Shown here: positions 16,241 to 22,783 of the stretch, in pieces
Position numbering within the stretch: position 1 is the stretch's first letter
Layout: every line of letters starts with the position of its first letter
DNA from: Gammaproteobacteria bacterium
Lineage (GTDB): Bacteria > Pseudomonadota > Gammaproteobacteria > Steroidobacterales > Woeseiaceae
DNA length: 50,485 nt
Assembly: GCA_004357475.1 (NCBI GenBank)
Contig: SMWE01000016.1
Coordinates: 1 to 50,485, forward strand
Direction: 5' to 3'
Made by a program: the position numbers and the translations under genes
The notes under the pieces: model-generated
Seen by the model: the letters and a program-made list of their open reading frames with translations, nothing else
Database searches by the model: none
Told to the model about the DNA's origin: nothing

Positions 16241-16282
16241 TTTTCCACGATTTTCAAGTCCCGATTAATCAAATTTCCGGCG

Positions 16283-16320
16283 AAAAAAAACCCATCTCCG
16301 TATGGCGGCGGAGATGGGTT
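16283..16320 (-). terminator. trp attenuator terminator hairpin
   Basis: Read on the minus strand, AACCCATCTCCG pairs with CGGAGATGGGTT across an eight-base loop (16289-16300 with 16309-16320). Eight T residues follow (16283-16290). It is a textbook intrinsic terminator placed between the Trp-rich leader ORF and trpE. Confidence 0.95.
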
Positions 16321-16368
16321 TCCTGAAATTTGCTCTTATACGCTGAACGTCAGTCAGCCACCCACTCC
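16289..16368 (-). promoter_or_regulatory. Proposed trp antiterminator pairing
   Basis: GGAGTGGG within the leader codons for Lys-Glu-Trp-Val (16361-16368) can pair with the terminator's 5' arm (CCCA-T-CTCC) with a single bulged base, which would exclude the terminator stem. It starts 12 bases after the last of three consecutive Trp codons. A ribosome stalled there would leave it free, while one reaching the stop would cover it. A second inverted pair, ACGCTGAAC (16340-16348) with GTTCAGCGT (16406-16414), flanks the leader. Pairings are by eye. Confidence 0.6.
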
Positions 16369-16418
16369 TTGCGGGGCAGCCACCACCAGCTCTGGTTGAT
16401 ATAAAGTTCAGCGTTCAT
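16350..16418 (-). CDS. trpL: trp leader peptide (22 residues, Trp-Trp-Trp)
   Basis: The ORF from ATG 16418 encodes 22 residues beginning MNAELYINQS. It contains WWW at positions 11-13 and a further Trp at 19, then ends in TGA at 16350-16352, just before the attenuator hairpin. Four Trp in 22 residues beside a terminator upstream of trpE identifies it as the attenuation leader. No good ribosome binding site precedes it. The promoter -10 box ends only seven bases before the ATG, so the message may be leaderless. Confidence 0.93.
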   Translation of the reverse strand: MNAELYINQSWWWLPRKEWVAD

Positions 16419-16425
16419 AGACCGG

Positions 16426-16454
16426 AGTATCCCTGCAGCCTCGCACATCGTCAA
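16426..16454 (-). promoter_or_regulatory. trp operon promoter
   Basis: On the minus strand TTGACG (16454-16449) is followed by 17 bases and GATACT (16431-16426), a good sigma-70 match with ideal spacing. No TrpR-like operator palindrome was evident. Transcription should start at or within a base or two of the leader ATG. Confidence 0.75.
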
Positions 16455-16562
16455 GTCATGAGCGCAAACTCGTATCCGTATTGGTTTGAGACCGATCATA
16501 CAGACACTGCTGAACAAGCTTCGATCAAAGCGGCGGCTGTAAACGGTCAGTCGCGCGATCAT

Positions 16563-18326
16563 TCAGTCGGGAAATTCGATGCCCAGCTCCGCCGCAAATT
16601 GCTGCATGTGCGGATCGTCATGCAGGAATTTCGTCTGCGGGAACCAGGTCACCAGCCAGGGGAACCACGGAATCTTCTGGTCTCTGGCGGCCTGCAGCCA
16701 TTTCATTGACTCTTCCCGATCGCCAAGTCCGCCGTAGATCAGCGCCAGCGTGAAAGGGTTGTTGTCTCTTTCCTCGACGAACTTGAGCACGGCCGCGGCA
16801 TCCTCGTCGCGACCGGCGGTGGCGAGTGTAGCCGCAAGGAAAAATCCCCAGAACCGATTGTTTCGCAGGTTCTCGTGAGCCTCGATCGCCTCGTCGACCC
16901 GGCCCATGTCCAGGTAGGTCTGTCCCAGCGCCAGCCAGGCAATGGGATAATTAGGATTCAGTTCGAGCGTAGTCTGCGCTTCTTCAATGGCCTGTTCATA
17001 CATACCGGCATCGCGATACTGATCCGCGAGCCAGGACGTGTAGAAAGGCGACAGCGGGTTGAGCTCCTTCGTGTACTCGCCGTATTCGATGGCTTCCTCG
17101 TCTCTGAGCAACAACTCCAGCAACCACGCGTAGTGGTAGTGCGCGTCGACGAGGCTCGGGTTAAGCTCAAGGGCGCGCAGGAAGGCCTCTTCGCCACCCG
17201 CAAAATCCCACTCGTAATAGATCTTGTACATGCCGAGGGCAAGGTATGCCTCCGCGAGATCGGGATCGTATTCGAGCGCGCGCTGTGCTGCTTCTTTCGC
17301 GCGCGGATATGCGCCGGCGACTGGGAACGGGCTATGACCGAGCTGCGCGTAGCCGATCGCGAGACCTGCATAAGCCAGGGCACTCGTGGGATCGTTCTCG
17401 ACGGCTTCCGTGAAAATCTCGATCGCACGCCGGTAGCCGCGCCGCGATCCTTTGTGCAGCTGAAACATGCCTCTCAGGTACGCCTCGTAGGTGGCCGAAT
17501 CGGGTCCGTCGGTCAGGGCGAGCCGCCGTTCTTCATCCGGCGTCAGCTGCACCTTGACTTCGCGAGCGACTGCGCTGGCCACCTCATTCTGCATCGAAAT
17601 CAAGCCATCGAACTCGCGTGTGAAGCTCTCGGCCCACAGTGTTTGCTCGGTATCTGCGTCAACGAGTGTCACATTGACACGTACCTGGTCACCTTCTCGC
17701 ATGACCGAGCCGGAGAGTATCTTGTTGACACCCAGCAACCGGCGGATGTCCGGGAGCGACATGTCTCGAGTGACGCGTCGCGATGAAAAACGCGAGGTGA
17801 CCCTGAACCGGGTAATCCGCGACAACGCAATTATCATGGCATCGTGCAGGCCGGCCGCCAGGAATTCCTGGCTCGCGTCACCCGAGAGATTCTCGAACGG
17901 CAGCACGGCAATTGCCGTAGCCAGCCGGTCTACCGCATACCAGGGTCCCGCGCCCCTCAATGGTCCCTGCCGAATCTCGTTGACCGCAATGCCTGCAAAG
18001 ATAACGGCGACAACGGTGAGCGCCGCCAGGACGATGTAATCTGGCTTGCGAAGACTGAGACCGGTGGTATCGGTAACGCCAGCAGGCGGCGTCCGCACGA
18101 TTCCATCCGCCGTGATGTCGTATCGCCAGCCAAATATGAGGGCGATCGGAAAACTCGCGATGGCCACCATCCATATGTACTGCAGAGCGGTATCCGGCAC
18201 ACCAAAAGACTGGAATGCCAGCGCAAGGACTTGCAAGAGGACCCACGCTCCGATGATGTAGATCGCGGCAGTTCCGAATACGCGGCGGCGCCGCAGTTCT
18301 CGCATGAATTGCCATAGTCGACGCAT
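16563..18326 (-). CDS. Membrane protein with TolB/FlgO-like domain and C-terminal TPR repeats
   Basis: About three hydrophobic segments occupy the N-terminal 115 residues (VFGTAAIYIIGAWVLLQVLAL, YIWMVAIASFPIALIFGW, DYIVLAALTVVAVIFAGIAV). A periplasmic-type TolB-N/FlgO-like domain follows: AIAVLPFENLSGDASQEFLAAGLHDAMIIALSRI, then VNKILSGSVMREGDQVRVNVTLVDADTEQTLWAESF. From about residue 270 come tandem TPR units (AIEIFTEAVENDPTSALAYAGLAIGYAQLG and others). In many bacteria this module is fused to an adenylate cyclase or DNA-binding domain; neither is present. ATG 18326 has GGGGGAG six bases upstream. The function is unknown, perhaps a scaffold or sensor. Confidence 0.8.
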   Translation of the reverse strand: MRRLWQFMRELRRRRVFGTAAIYIIGAWVLLQVLALAFQSFGVPDTALQYIWMVAIASFPIALIFGWRYDITADGIVRTPPAGVTDTTGLSLRKPDYIVLAALTVVAVIFAGIAVNEIRQGPLRGAGPWYAVDRLATAIAVLPFENLSGDASQEFLAAGLHDAMIIALSRITRFRVTSRFSSRRVTRDMSLPDIRRLLGVNKILSGSVMREGDQVRVNVTLVDADTEQTLWAESFTREFDGLISMQNEVASAVAREVKVQLTPDEERRLALTDGPDSATYEAYLRGMFQLHKGSRRGYRRAIEIFTEAVENDPTSALAYAGLAIGYAQLGHSPFPVAGAYPRAKEAAQRALEYDPDLAEAYLALGMYKIYYEWDFAGGEEAFLRALELNPSLVDAHYHYAWLLELLLRDEEAIEYGEYTKELNPLSPFYTSWLADQYRDAGMYEQAIEEAQTTLELNPNYPIAWLALGQTYLDMGRVDEAIEAHENLRNNRFWGFFLAATLATAGRDEDAAAVLKFVEERDNNPFTLALIYGGLGDREESMKWLQAARDQKIPWFPWLVTWFPQTKFLHDDPHMQQFAAELGIEFPD

Positions 18327-18490
18327 CAAAGACTCCCCCGAGTCGTTATTCTAGCTGCAAATCCGGGGCGGAGATTTCAGCAGGTGCGGATCGGACCTGG
18401 CCAAACCTCAATAGTGGGCATAATTTATCACTTTTCCGAACCTGATCAAGTGCTTACGCAGGTACGACCCCGGCATCCCGACATCATCGC

Positions 18491-20329
18491 CTAACCGAGA
18501 TCGTAGATCAGCGGCAGGACAATGGAGAAACCGATCCACATGATGATGGTCAGCGGGATGCCGACCCTCAGGAAGTCCGAAAACTTGTAACCGCCTGCGC
18601 TCAAAATCAGCAGGTTGGTCTGATAGCCGAACGGCGTTGCGAAACTCATATTCGCACCGAAGAGCACGGCCAGCACAAACGGCGTCGGATCGACGCCCAG
18701 TTGCTGGGCGATGGCGACCGCGATCGGTGTACCGATTACTGCCGCAGCGGCGTTGGACACGACGTTGGTAAGCACGGTCATGATCAGAATAAACGCACTC
18801 AAAATGACCGGGAGCGGGAGGTCCGATGCGATGCTGACGAAGCCACCTGCGAGATATTCCGCCATACCGGTTCCCATGATCGCCTTGCCGAGCGCAAGGC
18901 TGGCCACGATAATCATGATCACCGGGGCTGACAGCGAATTTGCGGCATCACGCCAGGTCAGGCAGCCAAGCGCCAGCATCAGACCAACACCAATGAGGGC
19001 GCTGACTGAAATCGGCATTAAGCCGACCGCCGCGGCAAGCACAACGGACCCCATCACCGCCAATGCCCGATTTGCACGATGTGTGTGCGGCAGGTCGGTG
19101 GTGCCGTCGAGGACCAGCATATTGCCACTGGACTTCAGCGTGTTGATAGCGTCGCGCGTGCCCTGCACCAGCAAAACGTCGCCTGCCCGCAGGCGAATGT
19201 TGTTCAGGTCACCAGTCACCTGCGAACTCGGCGCACGTGCCCTGTGAATCGCCAGCGGCAACAATCCATAGCTCGCACTGAATCGCACGGCGGCCAGGCT
19301 GCGAAAATGCAACGGTGATCCGCGGGTGACCACAACTTCTGCCAGTTGCTGACCCTCTGCTTTCAGTGGCGTGTCATCGTCGACCGGGTGTTCACTGTCA
19401 GAAATGTTGTAAAGCGTCGCGCCCAGCAGGTGTTCGAAGTGTTTCAGGTTCTCCGGTGAATCCTTGACGAAAATCCTGTCGCCCGGCTGAAACTTTACGG
19501 ATGGCAATTTGGCAAGAAACAGGGATTCGCTGCGCTGAATCCTGTCAACCCGCATCTGGCCATTCGTTTTCGCGAGTACCTCGGACAGCGTCTTGCCTGC
19601 CGCAAAACTGCCTTCCTTTACATACAGGTGCCCGCTAAATACACGCGGTGTGGTATCAGCCATCGGTGGCACGCGTTCGGGTAGTAATCTCGGGGCGATA
19701 AGCCAGAGAAAAATCAGGCCGACACCGCCAACCAAAAATGCAGGCAACATGAAATCGAACATGCCGATGGCTGGCAGCTCGAGATCGCGGGCGATGCCGA
19801 CGACCAGCAGGTTCGTCGATGTGCCAATTGTCGTGGACATGCCACCGATGATTGTCGCCAGTCCCATCGGCATCATGACACCGGACACCGGAAACTTAAC
19901 CCGCAGGGACACGCTGACAAGAATCGGCATCAGGAGCACCACGATCGGCGTGTTATTCATGAATGCGCTCAAAACTGCGGCGGCAATGAGCGTTACCAGC
20001 AACGCCAGGAGCGGCCGTGTGGACCAGGCACGCCCCACAATGGTCGCCAGCGGTTGCAATGCACCGGTGGTTTCGAGCGCCTTGCCGACCATCATGAGCG
20101 CACAAATCGTGATCAGCGCCTCGTTGCCGAATCCCGCAAAGAAATCGACTGGCCCGAGCGGCACACCGTTTCGTTCATAAGGGAAAAACTGAAATCCGGC
20201 AACGAGGATGATCAGGACAATCAGGCTTGATGTTTCAAGCGGCAGGCGATCGCGTGTAAACAGAAAAAGAGCCACCGCAGTGAGCAGTAGCACGGCAACG
20301 CCATGCGCATCTGGTGTGATTGCTTGCAA
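18491..20329 (-). CDS. SLC13-family permease with two TrkA-C domains
   Basis: This divalent anion:Na+ symporter-type protein has two groups of membrane helices around a soluble insert. The insert (about residues 215-390) contains two RCK_C/TrkA-C units, each ending in a PGDRIFV or AGDVLLV turn. The pseudo-repeated substrate motifs NNTPIVVLLMP and SNAAAAVIGTPIA are visible. The open frame reaches 20455, but that extension is not membrane-like. TTG 20329, with GAGG five bases upstream, gives 612 residues, normal for the family. The substrate (sulfate, dicarboxylate or other) cannot be read from sequence. It follows the reductase-like gene with a 109-base gap. Confidence 0.85.
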   Translation of the reverse strand: MQAITPDAHGVAVLLLTAVALFLFTRDRLPLETSSLIVLIILVAGFQFFPYERNGVPLGPVDFFAGFGNEALITICALMMVGKALETTGALQPLATIVGRAWSTRPLLALLVTLIAAAVLSAFMNNTPIVVLLMPILVSVSLRVKFPVSGVMMPMGLATIIGGMSTTIGTSTNLLVVGIARDLELPAIGMFDFMLPAFLVGGVGLIFLWLIAPRLLPERVPPMADTTPRVFSGHLYVKEGSFAAGKTLSEVLAKTNGQMRVDRIQRSESLFLAKLPSVKFQPGDRIFVKDSPENLKHFEHLLGATLYNISDSEHPVDDDTPLKAEGQQLAEVVVTRGSPLHFRSLAAVRFSASYGLLPLAIHRARAPSSQVTGDLNNIRLRAGDVLLVQGTRDAINTLKSSGNMLVLDGTTDLPHTHRANRALAVMGSVVLAAAVGLMPISVSALIGVGLMLALGCLTWRDAANSLSAPVIMIIVASLALGKAIMGTGMAEYLAGGFVSIASDLPLPVILSAFILIMTVLTNVVSNAAAAVIGTPIAVAIAQQLGVDPTPFVLAVLFGANMSFATPFGYQTNLLILSAGGYKFSDFLRVGIPLTIIMWIGFSIVLPLIYDLG

Positions 20330-20438
20330 TTGAACCTCGCAGATGTGATCCAGGCCGGCAAAATATCCACCCGGCAACCCTGAAACCGTATGTCCCCAAT
20401 CAGAATATGTGTGCGATAAGAATAAACCGTATCTCAGT

Positions 20439-21785
20439 TCATACCCCTGCTGCAACGGGTAGATCCATTTTTCGCCCTTGAATCACAGCCCAGGCGCGCC
20501 TGTGGAAGGCTTTGTATTCATCCAGGTTCCAGCCGCGAAATTCAGGCACATCGGCAAAATTCCAGGCATCCGCGTAAGCGAGCACTGGCAGCAGATCCAT
20601 GTAGCCAGCGCTGCAGGCGGTCGTCGGGAGCACGGAGTAAGGGGATATTATGAGCATATTGCGATGACGCACAGCTGATTCCTCGACTGCGACTCGCCAG
20701 TGGCGGCGCCAGTTTTCGCGGTGAACACTATCATCCCAACCACTGGAGGGATCAATGCCGCAGAGTGCCGGCAGGCAGCCAGCGTGCCGCGCCAGCTGGC
20801 CCGAGCGCTGCCACAGTGTTTTTCGAATGCGAGCAACTATGGCAGAGAGCCATCTCAGGGTGGCGAGATTTTCCGGATCCAGCCCGCGGCGCGCAGCCAA
20901 GTCGCCCAGACCTGTGATCGACATGGCCAGCCTGCGGTTTAAATGCGCGTCGCTACGCTGAGCGGGCTGTGACCAGCAAAGCTGATCCATGATTTTTTCG
21001 GCAAGCTCGACGCCGCTTGCCAGTGCCGGCAGCAACTGATCCCACCTGAGTTCGCCTGAATCGCCTGCAAAGTGAATGAGTGGCAGGCTGAGCGGTAACC
21101 AGGCGGAATCTACGGGGACCTGTGTGCCGGAGACGGGCAAAACGGATGTGGCGACTTCATCGGCAAGCAGCGGGCACGCCGTTCTGACCCATGCGCCATA
21201 CGCGGGTTTGAGCGGTACAGACGCCATGCGATTTCGCCACAGAAAGGACCAGTTTTGGTCCGCACCGGACTGCAGCCGCGAATTACTGTGCGGTGTCATC
21301 TGCAGACTGTCCAGGAGCACATAGCGCGGACCGTTGCCAGGCACAGATTTTGTGATTGCCTCAAACGCCTGCAGCGGCAGCTGATGAGAATGAACACAAA
21401 TGCCGAGGTGCTCACCGCATCGATTGTTGTTCGCAATCTCTGCCTGCAGAAACTCGCAAAAGCGTTGCAAAGCATCGATCGCCGCATCGTTCCTGCCGAG
21501 GTCTGTGAGTGACAGGGTTAACGGAATGTGGTCCCTCAGCAGCGTCAGGATAGCCTTGATCGCAATCTCGGAACCGGTACCCGACTGCAACAGATTGCGC
21601 ACAGAAATCCGCATCGGAACACCACCGGCCACGTCGTTCTGCGTGCCACAAAGTAGCGGAACGGTGAATCCAAGTTGTTTCAGCCGGTCGATTTGCAGAC
21701 GCAACGAGTCCTCGCCATCCCGGCCCTGGCTGGCAGGCGCGTCGTTACACCATCGCCCCGCAGAGACATCCTTGTCTTGCAGCAT
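20439..21785 (-). CDS. Unusual protein resembling a catalytically decayed ribonucleotide reductase large subunit
   Basis: I do not know a named family for this 448-residue protein. The C-terminal half parallels the core of NrdA/NrdJ-type reductases in order: LRWDQLLPALASGVELAEKI matches the helix after the radical-Cys region; NRRLAMSITGLGDLAARRGL (residues 283-302) matches RRxLGIGVxxLAD; a helix ending QLARHAGCLPAL follows; and RHRNMLIISPYSVLPTTACS (374-393) matches LRNSTLSALMPSETSSQ. The finger-loop NxCxE and redox-active Cys motifs are absent. ATG 21785 has AAGGA five bases upstream; the frame continues to TTG 21848 without support. Function is unknown. The resemblance is from memory, not from an alignment run. 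Confidence 0.6.
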   Translation of the reverse strand: MLQDKDVSAGRWCNDAPASQGRDGEDSLRLQIDRLKQLGFTVPLLCGTQNDVAGGVPMRISVRNLLQSGTGSEIAIKAILTLLRDHIPLTLSLTDLGRNDAAIDALQRFCEFLQAEIANNNRCGEHLGICVHSHQLPLQAFEAITKSVPGNGPRYVLLDSLQMTPHSNSRLQSGADQNWSFLWRNRMASVPLKPAYGAWVRTACPLLADEVATSVLPVSGTQVPVDSAWLPLSLPLIHFAGDSGELRWDQLLPALASGVELAEKIMDQLCWSQPAQRSDAHLNRRLAMSITGLGDLAARRGLDPENLATLRWLSAIVARIRKTLWQRSGQLARHAGCLPALCGIDPSSGWDDSVHRENWRRHWRVAVEESAVRHRNMLIISPYSVLPTTACSAGYMDLLPVLAYADAWNFADVPEFRGWNLDEYKAFHRRAWAVIQGRKMDLPVAAGV

Positions 21786-21973
21786 GTTGGTCCTTTCCTG
21801 GACTTTTGCCGATGTTGCAGGAATCGCGGCGTTGTCGCCGTCCGACAATCTGGGCAGCTTGTGGAGTTTTTGTCATGCTCGCGCCAGTCACGCGTTACAC
21901 TCAGGCGTTCATACCGGCCAGCGAAAACTTCCGCCATTCGGTGGCGACAGGACCTGACGTAAGGGCACGCAAC

Positions 21974-22258
21974 ATGGGCAAGCAGACGACTCGCATATCG
22001 ACAATTGCATGCGCAATACTGGTGTCTGTCAGTGCCTGTAATAAATCTCCACCGGTAGACGAGGCCCCCGTCCTGCAACCAGGCTACTGGCAGGCACGCA
22101 TCACCTTACCCGGCGGCGACCACCGTTTTCTTGCGGGCCATGTGCGTGGCAACAGCTTCAAGCTTTCCGCATTCGATGGCGCACATGCTTTTATTTTCTC
22201 GGGGAAAATCAGCGAAACAGGCGATCAGAATAGCTGCCAACCAGGTGAGGATTTCTGA
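21974..22258 (+). pseudogene. Short lipoprotein, probably the truncated N-terminus of a TlpA-like redoxin
   Basis: The 94-residue product begins with a lipoprotein signal (ISTIACAILVSVSAC) and continues PVLQPGYWQARITLPGGDHRFLAGHV, then NSFKLSAFDGAHAFIFSGKIS. Recalled TlpA-family lipoproteins have this kind of N-terminal domain followed by a thioredoxin domain. Here the frame stops (TGA 22256-22258) shortly after the HAFIFSG strand, in a Cys-containing tail unlike the rest. No thioredoxin part follows: yajQ starts 18 bases on. It is either a remnant or a short functional lipoprotein. AAGGG lies upstream of ATG 21974. Confidence 0.45.
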
Positions 22259-22276
22259 ATCGGACTGGAGGAGACA

Positions 22277-22759
22277 ATGCCATCATTCGATGTTGTGAGT
22301 AATTTCGACGCTCACGAAGCAAGCAATGCTGTTGACCAGGCAAATCGCGAGGTGAGCAATCGCTTTGACTTCAAAGGCACGGGCTCGAAATTCGAGTTCG
22401 ATGGACAATTGATTTCGCTAACCAGCCAGGCCGATTTTCAGCTCAGGCAAATGCTCGACATCCTGCGCCAAAAGCTGGCAAAGCGTGGCATTGATGTCGC
22501 CTGCATGAAAGAGGAAGAACCCGAAATCACCGGTCGTGAAGCGCGGCAAAAGGTTATCCTGCGCCAGGGTATCGAGACGCCGCTCGCGCGAGACCTTGTC
22601 AAGAAGATCAAGGGCAGCAAGCTGAAAGTGCAGACGGCAATCCAGGGCGACAAGCTCAGGGTGAGCGGCAAGAAACGGGATGACCTGCAGTCGGTAATCT
22701 CGTTGCTGAAAGAAGCCGACATAGATCTACCATTGCAGTACGAAAATTTTCGCGACTGA
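22277..22759 (+). CDS. yajQ: YajQ family nucleotide / cyclic-di-GMP-binding protein
   Basis: The 160 residues match YajQ throughout: MPSFDVVSNFDAHEASNAVDQANREVSNRFDFKGT, QLRQMLDILRQKLAKRGID, TGREARQKVILRQGI, KKIKGSKLKVQTAIQGDKLRVSGKKRDDLQ, and the final LPLQYENFRD. A strong GGAGGAG precedes the ATG. Family members bind nucleotides, and some bind cyclic-di-GMP and act with a transcription factor (shown in Xanthomonas). No partner gene is adjacent. ppc follows 24 bases downstream on the same strand. Confidence 0.95.
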   Translation: MPSFDVVSNFDAHEASNAVDQANREVSNRFDFKGTGSKFEFDGQLISLTSQADFQLRQMLDILRQKLAKRGIDVACMKEEEPEITGREARQKVILRQGIETPLARDLVKKIKGSKLKVQTAIQGDKLRVSGKKRDDLQSVISLLKEADIDLPLQYENFRD

Positions 22760-22783
22760 TTTAGCCGTCGCACGGAAAAGTCG

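Noticed and set aside
16350-16562. 70-codon ORF containing the trp leader
   Set aside because: The upstream part lies ahead of the promoter. The real leader is the last 22 codons, starting at 16418.
16875-17786. 303-codon plus-strand open frame
   Set aside because: Antisense to the TPR gene. No domain resemblance and no ribosome binding site.
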